Shown: positions 11,473-20,573 of the stretch, in pieces | Layout of the letters: the number at the start of each line of letters is the position of its first letter | Position numbering within the stretch: the first letter of the stretch is position 1 | Position numbers and translations under genes: made by a program | From: Whalleya microplaca | Taxonomy: Eukaryota > Ascomycota > Sordariomycetes > Xylariales > Xylariaceae | Length of the DNA stretch: 64,000 nt | Direction: 5' to 3' | Assembly: GCA_022497155.1 (NCBI GenBank) | Contig: MU385717.1 | Location: forward strand, 62,001-126,000 | Notes under the pieces: generated by a model | What the model saw: only the letters and a program-made list of their open reading frames with translations | Database searches by the model: none | What the model was told of the DNA's origin: nothing

Positions 11473-11591
11473 GGATCGACACTGATCTACATATTAATTT
11501 AAGTGGTAACTAGTGTTGACGTATATTAGCGTGGTTTTAAGTGGGAACAAGGGAATTCTAGGAAAAAATGAAGGGAATTCTAGGTGGGGCA
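11473..11591 (-). repeat. MULE right terminal inverted repeat
   Basis: Its reverse complement begins TGCCCCACCTAGAATTCCCT and pairs with 8292-8408. It also contains the doubled TAGAATTCCCTTGTTCCC unit. Confidence 0.85.
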
Positions 11592-11600
11592 CTGAATTCC
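11592..11600. repeat. Target-site duplication, right copy (CTGAATTCC)
   Basis: Direct copy of 8283-8291 abutting the right end of the transposon. Removing one copy together with the element restores the monooxygenase reading frame. Confidence 0.85.
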
Positions 11601-12147
11601 TAGGCTGTGCCGCAAGATCGTCGCCGAGAATGAGTTTCCGGACGGCACTGTGGATGCCATCGGCGCCAATGAGGATGTCACATTCGTGAGTGGTCCCATC
11701 GGCGAAATGAAGCATAATGGAGCCGTCGTCATTTCGATCGACTTTATCGAGCTTCTTGGAGGCATGCATGCGCTCTTGTGGAACACCGGCCAGCAGCTCT
11801 TTCAAGTAAGCAGCGCGATGCACGATGCTCGTGAGACGCTTTCCGGCAGTAATATCGTCAATCTCGTCGATGACTTCTCCTTGTCCCTCGCTTTGCGCTA
11901 TCATGAAGCGGACGCCTCGCATAGGGACGGCCCCGGCGCGCTGGAGAAGCTGCGCTGCCGACGGGCTGGTGAGGTCCAGAGCGGCTTGTGCATTTCGAGT
12001 CAATCCAATAGCCATACCAGCCTCTTTGAACGCCGCAGCAGACTCAAAGACGTGAACGTCAAGGTGGGGAAAGTTGAGAAGAGCGTGTAGCAAGGAAGCA
12101 CCTGCGAGGCCACCGCCGGATATGGCGACTCTGATTGAGCGAGACAT
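11592..12147 (-). pseudogene. FAD-dependent monooxygenase, N-terminal part (split by transposon)
   Basis: The ATG at 12147 opens a Rossmann FAD domain: beta strand plus GGGLAG dinucleotide-binding loop (residues ~9-15), an ESA segment at the end of the second strand, and the GADGIHSAVR (DG) motif near residue 160-170. The frame stays open to the target duplication and then reads into transposon sequence. Without the insertion it would continue with the part at 7474-8291. The half-gene could at most give a truncated FAD-binding fragment. The lack of stops or RIP-like changes in this exon suggests either a fairly recent insertion or RIP confined to the repeat. Confidence 0.9.
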
Positions 12148-13333
12148 GGCGCTGAAAGGTTGGTTTGGAGCCTCGAGTAAGCTCAGATAGCTGTGCGTTT
12201 TTTAGGCTTGGGCAATGGCAAAGATTCTTGAAGATGTTACCAAGTTGGACATAATGAGATCCGAGGGAGTAAGAGTTGGGCTCCGCCCCTAGCTCCCTTC
12301 AGTTGCGATCAAACCTATCAATATGTACCTTAGGTAGCCTTGGGATATGTTATGTTACGGCACGAATAAGACTTGGTAACCCGAGACCAAACCACTCTAA
12401 CAGGAAATCAGAATTCAAGACCAACCAAAGAACGCAAGGGGTCGAGCTTTGCGTCTGGCATAAGTGAGTACTATTTGAAGCACCAGCTCGGTCGGGACCT
12501 TTTTATACATACTGATTCTTTCTCCAAGGTCCCTCCACGTACCCTCTGTGAAGGAACAATAACTCGAAGACGGAGCCCGTTAGCTGTTTCCGGTTCGGGA
12601 CGAGCTTAGTTGTCAATGGAGGCGGTGATGTCACGGTATTGGTTGAATGATGGCGTAGGTTCTAAACCCGGACTGCCGGGGTACTTGGTCTTGTCTGTGC
12701 CGCAGCACAAGCTGGAGTGAGAAGTTATCTATCTAATAAAAGTAACAGATCGTCGTTATTCGACTGCAGGCTCGGGATAGTCGGGCTATTTAGCTTCTGT
12801 GATCAAGACCTGCAGAGGCGGTTAGCTTAAGTGTCAAGACAGGGACCCCTGAACAACCTGAGGATCCCTTGTGTATGTACCCTGGTCAAGTGACCATTAG
12901 ATAAGCTGATGAGGCTCTCTTTGATTTAAGCAATGCTGCGCTGCTGCTGCTGCGTTGCAAACTGACTTTTACCCCTATCTTTAGTAACCTATTATAATCA
13001 CAGTGTTGGTCTCATTTTCGCAGCCCTTAGTTAGTTATATCACAGTTTTGGTAGTGATATACACGAAACATATAGAATTTTATCGTTATCTCACCACTCT
13101 CGACACCCTATCACTGGAAGTCGTGGAAGGGCCACTCCGACTGTTGTATCAAACCCATGTCTGTGATATACATGTTACGCACCTTGGTGAACATAGATAG
13201 AGAGCATATTCTGAAGCTATCAAACTCTTGTATTAGGCAGCTTTGAAAGCTGAAACTCGGATCTCTCTAGCATATTCCCTGAATGAATTTCTCCTGTGCT
13301 CTAATTAGACACAGTCCGGTCGTGGATCATGTT
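12148..13333. other. Intergenic, no gene recognised
   Basis: This is the upstream region of the disrupted monooxygenase and the 3' flank of the rhodopsin-like gene. Short frames only. Confidence 0.6.
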
Positions 13334-14513
13334 TCAGTCAGCTCTCCTACCTTCGCCTTGATATGGAGTCTCAGTATCGTCGGTAAGAACGCAAAACTCG
13401 TGGTGTTGTTCTTGACTAGGAAATGGGGATCCTCCAAAGGTCGCCAGGGCTAATCTTGGCGGCAGATGAACGGTGGATGAACTTGAGCTTCCGCATCCAA
13501 TATATCTCATTATTTTTGACGTAGAAACTCGACTCAGTAATGGCGCAAGTGTTGGTAAGTTGGCTGCAAGGATTCCTAACCATAGTTCCAGGCTGCTGAG
13601 CAACAGCACTCGATAAGCATCATAAACAAAATCTATATCGTCCTGTTTTATAGTATTCACCAGGCGCCAGGTCGCCATAGCAATTACCCTATTAGGATAT
13701 CAGGATTCGGTATTTTTTAGATCACACGATCACGAAAGGGGTTTCCATACCCAAGTCCAAGGCTAAACATTGCATTGACAGCGAGCTTCTTCCTGAGTGG
13801 CATCTGTAGCTTCCAGATGATAGGTACGGGCACCAACACAATTGAGAGATCAAAGAACAGGTTCAACGAGATGGATATGAGCTCGGGGACTGCAATGGGT
13901 CGACAATTTGTCGCGGATAGCACCGGATTCCACGCCGCTGATATTGGATGACAGTAAGTCATAGCAACGGCAATGGAAATGATCTCAAAACAGACTTCCC
14001 CACCCATTAAGGCTAAAACGGCTCTCCTGAAGTTCTTATTCAACTTGAAAATTTCCAAATAGAGACACAGAATAGCAAGCTTGCAGGTGCATGTCGCAGT
14101 TGTCCAAGTCCAGCTGAAGGCGATCAAAGACTGTTAGTACCGTGATGTTAGTAGCTTTTCTAGTAGCTTATCCTGCAGGCAAGAATTCTCTAACCTTTAT
14201 ATGGACAACAAGAACATCCCATGACAACTCTGCAGTATGCGCACCGAGGCTACTGCAAATTTCTGGATGTTGTGTCAGATATCTATCATTGGCTAGGCGA
14301 TATCAGAGAATGACTGAAAGGCTTACCCCAGATTACTATTCCGTCATTTGCAAGCATAGCCACGACAGAGATTACAACAAGATAGTCGTCCGCGCGGACG
14401 TGCCTCGATTCGACTTTTAGAAGCGTGTAGAACCGCAAGGCTAGAGTGCCCAGAGAGATGGCCGTGAATATGGCTAGCCAAATGGCCATATCTCGTCCTA
14501 GTGATGTAATCAT
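13334..14513 (-). CDS. Fungal rhodopsin-fold (PTH11-like) seven-TM protein
   Basis: Four exons close in frame: 14327-14513, 14195-14262, 13751-14130 and 13334-13688, giving 329 aa. The intron before exon 3 has a perfect ...TACTAACAG 3' end. The N-terminus carries a first TM helix (AIWLAIFTAISLGTLALRFY) followed by the family RADDYLVVIS motif. Later come CKLAILCLYLEIF, a TYCHPISAAWNP loop with CRP, and LNLFFDLSIVLVPVPIIWKL. These mark the fungal rhodopsin-like membrane domain found in many plasma-membrane proteins related to the non-CFEM PTH11 group. There is no CFEM domain. The C-terminal tail is cytosolic and polar. Roles in surface or host sensing are known for a few relatives only; ligand and function here are unknown. 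Confidence 0.85.
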
Positions 14514-14597
14514 AATTCTGATAGAATGTGTAGCCCTTTTAGTATCAGAATAGGTAACATTCTAACTTCATAATCAAGAGGGGTTAATATCGTATGC

Positions 14598-14650
<53 letters not shown>

Positions 14651-16157
14651 CTACACAAATTGATATATGGTTTATATCCGAAAGAAATACGGTCTAAAAT
14701 TAGGATATTTTTCCGTCAATGACTGTTATATATTGCACATTCGCATCGTAAACATGTCTCGGAGAATTTCACACCTTACGTTATCGTACCAGCATGATAG
14801 GCCAATCGAAATTTTTATGACTATGCATGTGAGCATCTCAGCGAATGGAGCGGCCAAGATCGGCTCGCTAGAAGAAAGCCTGATGGCCTGGCGTCGCACC
14901 GGTGAAGATGCAAGTAAGCAGATCCTATAGCAATTGCTCCTGCGGCACTACCTTACTTCCATTAGAATGAAGCATGGGGTAGGAAAATGATCAATAAGGC
15001 TCAAACCAATCCCCGCAGTGTTTATAGCTAACTAGGTTCACTTCTTTGCACTTATTATCTTCGACAGCCATGCTCTTGAGACGGCTCTCCTATTGCGAAA
15101 CTTAGGTAGACAACTGGAATGGGCCCGACACCTCTCATTTTCTCGTATCTCCCTTTGAAGTAGCACATGGCGTATCTAGCTGTCGTGATCCCATTCAAGG
15201 TTGACTTTTTTTGGCTAAGTGCAGGCAGCCGTGGGCTGATGGCAAATCTGTCTATACCTGGGCTAAAGCTCAATACGCAGCCCAACAATAGCCACGCTGT
15301 CAGTCGTCATAGATGCTGCCATAATCTGCTCAGTTGATCGATTGTATTAAATGCTTGTTCAATATCAATTGGTTATTTAGATGATCAACGACTAGTACGA
15401 TAAGATAGCTCACAGCTTTATGCGTATATATCTAGGTTGCTCGCGAAACTCCAGACAGGTGAACCTCAAGTCAATCAAATCCCATGTACCCCGTATTTCA
15501 ACATGCTGAAAACTAATAATTAGTCAGAGCTTTTGGGTGTACCTATTGGCTCACACGGGTAGATCAGCGGAAGGCTTATGTTGTGTAACATACCCTATTA
15601 CTCCTACTGTCGTATTCAAGTATTGTAAGGCTTTCTACTCCTGTCTCATTTTCAGCTTCTGCAGCCACAATCGGCTTTATACAGCATCCCCTAGTCTTCA
15701 TCTCCCTTCCTAGTCAGCCAGGTTAGCATGATATACATGAAAATTTTCATTGCCCAGATAATGTCGCGAATCTACGAAGGTTAAATAAGGTACCTAAGTC
15801 TGAACCCGTCAGGTTCTGCGTTACTGGTGTTAGCAATCCTCATTCATCAGATTGGATGTCTTGGGTGCTAGGGGACTAATAATCGTTTGCCAATGCCACG
15901 GCCGTGTAGTTTAGTCGAAAATATTCACGAACCATATAAGCATCTCAGTAATTTTGTTGGACCTAGTCTTAACTCCATGGGTTTACTTGCACATTCTATT
16001 CGATTTCATGGGTTAAATATACCGCGGACACAAGTTAACAACCTAGAAAGGAGCAGATCATTATACACTGTGTAGTAGACACACCGTGGCAGAGTATCAA
16101 AGAAAGTAAATCTCGATTTGCTAACGATATAGATTAAATAAGGATGTCAAGCTATTT
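14514..16157. other. Intergenic, AT-rich, with poly-A tract
   Basis: No recognisable gene. Small frames near 14667-14930 (plus) and 15055-15288 (minus) carry no domain I know. A long A tract lies at 14599-14647. Confidence 0.55.
14599..14647 (+). repeat. 49-bp uninterrupted poly-A tract
   Basis: Forty-nine consecutive A residues 86 bp upstream of the rhodopsin-like gene's start (T tract on its coding strand). It could be a mononucleotide microsatellite, a nucleosome-excluding promoter element, or the tail of a retroposed sequence. I found no target duplication that would support the last. Confidence 0.9.
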
Positions 16158-16436
16158 CTAGTTTAACTCTTTCATACTATTCGTAAAAGTTCTAGATTTA
16201 GGTTTCTGGTCTAAGCATAAGGAAATATAAGCTATAGAGAGAGCGGAGAACAGAATAGAAATGGCATAATAAACTATAAAAGGCGATATATGACATTTTA
16301 GGAAGAGTATGTTGATAAGAACGTAGAATAACCATAGCAGCTTTGATGCGGTAACAATGCCAGTGATAATAGAAGATAAAGAGAATAAGGTAGCGACTAA
16401 GCCTTGTGGAAAGACAACGTCTTTATGAAGAACCAT
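16158..16436 (-). CDS. Possible small membrane protein (92 aa), unsupported by homology
   Basis: An ATG at 16436 opens a 92-codon frame with about three hydrophobic segments (GLVATLFSLSSIITGIV, LLWLFYVLINILFL, IVYYAISILFSALSIAYI) and a polar basic tail. It lies divergent from the APH-fold gene at 16682. The region is AT-rich, which favours hydrophobic codons by chance, so this may be a false frame. Confidence 0.3.
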   Translation of the reverse strand: MVLHKDVVFPQGLVATLFSLSSIITGIVTASKLLWLFYVLINILFLKCHISPFIVYYAISILFSALSIAYISLCLDQKPKSRTFTNSMKELN

Positions 16437-16499
16437 GTCTGTTGACAATAGTTAATCATAACACTCAAATATGTTTCACTACATAGGTACGTTAACACT

Positions 16500-16566
16500 A
16501 GTTGTTCATGTATACAGTAGTCGTTCAACGATACAGGAGTTGTTCATGTATAGAGTAATCGTTCAT
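16500..16566 (+). repeat. Imperfect tandem repeat upstream of the APH-fold gene
   Basis: Two head-to-tail copies of a unit beginning AGTTGTTCATGTATA and continuing through a TCGTTCA segment, at 16500-16537 and 16538-16566, with few differences. They lie 116-182 bp upstream of the ATG at 16682, just above a GAGTATAAAG box near 16573, so they fall in the presumed core promoter. Confidence 0.7.
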
Positions 16567-16681
16567 GGTGATTGCCAAGAGTATAAAGCCGTGCTCAGAT
16601 CCTGACAAAGGCCTACAAGCTTCCACACCTAAGCCAACAACAGACAAAGAAGAGCTACCAGGTTAAATCATTTTCTACACA

Positions 16682-17539
16682 ATGGATGCTTACGATACTA
16701 TCATGATGCCCTACTACGCGTCTCGCGTCCCGGCTCCGCTTCCCACCCTCGCGGAGATCGTCTTGTCTCGGGATATAATCGGACGAGATGATCATCGGAC
16801 CATTGTTCGGGTTGGTAGACACTTCTTAGTTAAGTATGGGACCGATGTAGATCTCAATGAAGCCGCGAACATGTTGTTTGTGAGAGCAAACTGCGATATT
16901 CGCATCCCAAAGTTGTATGCTGCTTATCGAGAGCATAGTATGGGGTTGAACATCATTATAATGGAGTTTATTCGAGGTCAGACCATTCGGTCCATTTTTG
17001 ATCGGCTACGCAGAAGAGATAGGGAAGATATCGCTGAACGTCTTCGCACTTATATGCGCAGGCTTCGTCGCATTCCAGCTGGAAACTTCTATGGCTCGCT
17101 TGGGAATAGACCGTATTCAAACCCTTTTTGGGAAGACATACCGGGGCCTTTCAACTTGGGCACAGAAGTCAGCGACGCATATTTTCATTTGGAGTTCAGA
17201 CGAGAGCCTAACCTGTATAGGGTAAACCTGGCTGCCTACCGAGATGTCTTCGACCGTATCACTAGAGACTTGGATTATCCTGTCTTCTCTCATGGAGATC
17301 TTCACTGGTCGAACATTTTGATTACAGATAATGATCGCATAGTTATAATAGACTGGGAACGAGCGGCATTCTATCCAGCTTATTACGAATACCTCGTTAC
17401 AGCTGGGCGCAATCATCATATACCAGAACGATGGAGAGAGATGGCTCGCATTTTTCTTGGTGAAAACCACGCGGCACCGACTGAGCTACTGGATGAAGCT
17501 GGTGCGGCCTATTATGAAGGCAGACAGCCAAGACGGTAA
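16682..17539 (+). CDS. Aminoglycoside-phosphotransferase-fold kinase (APH family)
   Basis: An intronless 285-aa protein. Residues ~35-60 hold the N-lobe strands with a probable ATP-binding Lys in FLVKYG, and IIIMEFIRGQTI is the hinge. The catalytic loop is HGDLHWSNIL (residues ~203-212) and the metal-binding motif is IIDWERAAFYP (~222-232), both complete, so the enzyme looks active. The fold is used by fungal small-molecule kinases of unknown substrate and in bacteria for antibiotic resistance; no substrate can be inferred here. The start is supported by a clean ACAATGG context and by the TATA-like box about 105 bp upstream. Confidence 0.88.
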   Translation: MDAYDTIMMPYYASRVPAPLPTLAEIVLSRDIIGRDDHRTIVRVGRHFLVKYGTDVDLNEAANMLFVRANCDIRIPKLYAAYREHSMGLNIIIMEFIRGQTIRSIFDRLRRRDREDIAERLRTYMRRLRRIPAGNFYGSLGNRPYSNPFWEDIPGPFNLGTEVSDAYFHLEFRREPNLYRVNLAAYRDVFDRITRDLDYPVFSHGDLHWSNILITDNDRIVIIDWERAAFYPAYYEYLVTAGRNHHIPERWREMARIFLGENHAAPTELLDEAGAAYYEGRQPRR

Positions 17540-18927
17540 GCTACGGAAAGTTTAGATAACGAGAACAGCAATAGTAGGTATTCATGATTCGCCATTACAT
17601 ACATTTCATAGAATAATAAAATATCGCTTGATACAATATCACCTTTTACCTAGCAACAGATATAGTACATACAGTAGAGCAGCGAATATGGGCCCTTTTC
17701 CTATCCTAGTGTTTTAAGAACTATGGCTTGCGTGAAACATAAACTTGTCTTCGGTGCGAACGGAAAGCGGCTAAGGTGTTCTCTAGAGATATCAAAACAC
17801 GACCCTCGACCCTCCATTAATTCTTTAAGGATGTGAACAGGTAGGTCTTTTGGCGTGTTTGATGACTTAATTAGATCCCTATATCAAGCCATCCACTTAT
17901 CATATGTGATTCTGTCCGGCCTACACCGTGTGTCGGAAGGATCATGATCCGTAAGGTCCATCTCTCGAAAGTCTAACTCATTGTCAGCTAAAACAAAGCG
18001 CTTGCAAATTCTCAAGGCCTGGGCTTCTGGGTCACAGGATTTAAAGCCCCCAGAAGGGAGATCAAGCCACACTGTAACTGCCCCTGTAGTCGATACAACC
18101 ACCCACCCATCGTTTCTTCCCTCTTACTCTTAGTATCAGAGCAATCTAACAGAGGAGGATACATCAAGCGTTACTCCGGAGGCAAATGGAATGAAGGGAA
18201 CATGTTGGACATGCGTCTGGGTAACGAGGGAAATAAGGCGACTTTACCCTGCGGGTCTATCAGCATCCCCAACAGCATTTATCTCAGTTCCAACTTTCAA
18301 AGCCTATAACCACAAAGCAGCTTCATACATTCTCTAACTTATACCGCTACAAAGGGTGCTAGTACATTTCGATAGGGACAGTGTTATAGGCGAGGCTTGA
18401 GTACTGATATTTGAGTTCGAACTCTTCAATCGACAGTAAACGTATTCAATTGATAATAGACTTGGATTTTGCCAATTACATGCAAGGCATGCAGAAATGC
18501 TTAACTTGGTAAACTTAATCCCTGTAAACATTTACATCCTTCTCTGAACTATGATCTCAGATACCCTCAAAGCCTAATATCTTGCTTGCTCTATCTATCA
18601 AACTGGTGTAATACCAAACTTGATAAAATCGTCATCTGAATAGGCATGTGAGATTCACGGAGCAAGAACGTAGGTTCCATAGGTGGTATCCCTTAATTTG
18701 TGGGGTATATTCGGTAGAATCCTTTGTTTCGCAACACCGCCGTCCCGGCGACTTATTCGTAATCGGATAAGCTAGCCTGCGAAGGAATCGCATAGAACGA
18801 CGACATCGACTTACTCTCAGCATTGAGAAAGTCCACGACCGCAGTTGGCTGCGACTCCGTACACGAGCTTGATAAACCCAAAACAGTCGGACTTAGCGAT
18901 CACACCTTTGTTAAAAGCCTTGCAGCC
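17540..18927. other. Intergenic, no gene recognised
   Basis: About 1.4 kb between two plus-strand genes. Frames at 17884-18102 and 18334-18531 (minus) lack ATG starts or domains. The frame of the next gene is open upstream of its ATG as far as 18823 but only with a TTG codon there. Confidence 0.55.
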
Positions 18928-20238
18928 ATGGACAAGAATCCAGACGTTGAGGCGGGTTCCTGCTCCCACGCCTGCATTGAGCCATTCCAACAAGCCAGCG
19001 CTCTAATCCAACGCATCCGCAACTCTCTCCTGATCCGCCGCGCCCCCGGTCCAGGATCGTACCCTCCCATCGCGAGCATCCCAAGGACCTCCCCCGAGCG
19101 CCTAGCCCAAGCCTCCGCCGATGGGCCCGATTCTCCAATCGCCTCTTCCACCACCACCTCCTCCACCGTCCTCTACCTCGCGTACGGCTCCAACCTCTCA
19201 GCTGAGACCTTCCTCGGCCGCCGCGGCATCCGCCCCATAAGCCAGCTCAACGTCTCGGCGCCGGCCTTCGACCTCGCCTTCGACCTCCCGGGACTGCCGT
19301 ACCTCGAGCCGTGCTTCGCGAACACCACGCCGCGTAAGCTTCCCAAGCCGCCGACGATCCCGGGCGATCCACCCAAACTGCCACTGCCGCCGCCGCCACC
19401 ACCTCCTCCCGTCAGTAGCAGTGCAAAAGAAGACGGCAACGATGACGGAGCGTCCGGGCTGGTTCCGGGGGTGCGGTGGTCCCGCGGCCTCTACGGCGTC
19501 GTCTACGAGGTCACGGCGGACGACTACGCCAAGATCGTGCGCACCGAGGGCGGCGGCGCAAACTACCTCGACGTCCTGACGCCGTGTCTGGCCCTGCCCC
19601 CGCCCATCCATGTCCCCGAGAAGCCGCCGTTTCCGGAGCTGCCGCCGCGCCCCTTCCTCGCACACACACTGTACGCGCCGCAGGTACCACCGCCCAAGGA
19701 CGGCGACGGCAATGAGAATGACAACGGGGAAAGGGGAGGAAATGGGGATGGGGATGATGGAGGGGACGGGGATGGTAAGAAGCACTGGTGGCAGCGCCTC
19801 CTCCTCCCCCTCCGCCGCCCCGACCCCGCCTACGCCCAGCCCAGCCCGCGGTACCTGAAGCTGATCCGCGACGGCGCGCGCGAGCACGGCCTGCCGGAGG
19901 AATACCAGCGTTACCTAACCGGGCTGGGGGCGTACCGGCCGACGACGTGGCGGCAGGAAATCGGGCGCCTGCTCGTGGGCGTGTTCTTCCTCCCGCTGTT
20001 CGTCGTGCTCATCGCGCTCGGGGCGCTGCTGGCGGACGAGGAGGGCCGCGTGCCGAAGGCGCTCGGCGTCGCCATGCTCGTCGCGGTCAATGCGCTGTGG
20101 ATGGTCTACGATGCGGTCTTGAAGCCGGTTTTTGGCGATGGGGAGCGCACGGTGGTTGAGGATGATGGGGACGCGGATGCGGGTACGGGTGCGGGGAGCA
20201 GACGGAGGTCGAGGAGGTTACGCGGCAGTCGCGGGTAG
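18928..20238 (+). CDS. Gamma-glutamylcyclotransferase-like protein with C-terminal TM anchor
   Basis: The first ATG of the frame is at 18928 (MDKNPDVEAG), giving 436 aa. The cyclotransferase fold begins near residue 88 with LYLAYGSNLS (the substrate-loop YGSNL motif). It continues with GLYGVVYEVTADDYAKI and RTEGGGANYLDV, which carries the expected catalytic Glu. Two low-complexity inserts interrupt the fold: a poly-Pro run and a G/D/N-rich acidic stretch. Near the C-terminus are two hydrophobic segments (LLVGVFFLPLFVVLIALGALL and ALGVAMLVAVNALWMVY), then an acidic and Arg-rich tail, so the protein is probably membrane-anchored. The family cleaves gamma-glutamyl amides to 5-oxoproline, and relatives such as GliK act in fungal thiol metabolite pathways. 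No cluster surrounds this gene, so the substrate is open. Confidence 0.8.
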   Translation: MDKNPDVEAGSCSHACIEPFQQASALIQRIRNSLLIRRAPGPGSYPPIASIPRTSPERLAQASADGPDSPIASSTTTSSTVLYLAYGSNLSAETFLGRRGIRPISQLNVSAPAFDLAFDLPGLPYLEPCFANTTPRKLPKPPTIPGDPPKLPLPPPPPPPPVSSSAKEDGNDDGASGLVPGVRWSRGLYGVVYEVTADDYAKIVRTEGGGANYLDVLTPCLALPPPIHVPEKPPFPELPPRPFLAHTLYAPQVPPPKDGDGNENDNGERGGNGDGDDGGDGDGKKHWWQRLLLPLRRPDPAYAQPSPRYLKLIRDGAREHGLPEEYQRYLTGLGAYRPTTWRQEIGRLLVGVFFLPLFVVLIALGALLADEEGRVPKALGVAMLVAVNALWMVYDAVLKPVFGDGERTVVEDDGDADAGTGAGSRRRSRRLRGSRG

Positions 20239-20573
20239 GGAGGAGTAGGCGAGAAGAGCGTGCTGCTTGGGGATTGGTAAGTAGGTGGGATTGTGTGGAA
20301 TTGGGTGATCACGTCATTTTGGTAGCGGTGTGCGAATACGTGGGATGTTTGGTCGGTTCTTTGGATATCATGATTATCAGCGTTTTATCATATTTCTACT
20401 CTAAGATCATATCATATCATAGATAGAGTTCCCCCTCTTTGCCAATTGGTTGTTGCCCCGTGTGAAATGATCTCGTAACCCCTTACCATAAGTGCACACC
20501 CACTTGCTCCTATGTAGACCAAGCCAACCCCCAATCCGAACCATGCAATTTAGTGGCTAAAGAGATACAACAA
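20239..20573. other. 3' intergenic between convergent genes
   Basis: 335 bp between the stops of the cyclotransferase-like gene and the glycerol-3-phosphate dehydrogenase gene. No further feature seen. Confidence 0.6.

Larger units (their letters stand above)
8292..11591 (+). mobile_element. RIP-mutated Mutator-like (MULE) DNA transposon
   Basis: A 3300-bp AT-rich block inserted in a coding exon. Its ends are inverted repeats of about 118 bp (8292-8408 and 11473-11591) that both begin GCCCCACCTAGAATTCCCTT and then differ by scattered, mostly transition changes. It is flanked by a 9-bp direct repeat. The interior holds the remains of a MULE transposase on the plus strand, opposite to the host gene. 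Heavy TA enrichment, with Gln codons changed to TAA/TAG, is what repeat-induced point mutation produces. The flanking host exons show no such damage. Hop-like MULEs are known in Fusarium; assignment to that lineage is an inference from the motif pattern. Confidence 0.9.

Noticed and set aside
8292..11591. hAT element (8-bp duplication) as an alternative identity
   Set aside because: A 9-bp duplication, ~118-bp inverted repeats and the D-D-E blocks with WYIIKNV fit MULE; no hAT dimerisation motif could be read.
17884..18102. 72-codon minus-strand frame
   Set aside because: Starts with GTG only, no domain or splice context.
19198..19887. 229-codon minus-strand frame opposite the cyclotransferase-like gene
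   Set aside because: No domain; explained as a shadow of the GC-rich gene at 18928-20238.
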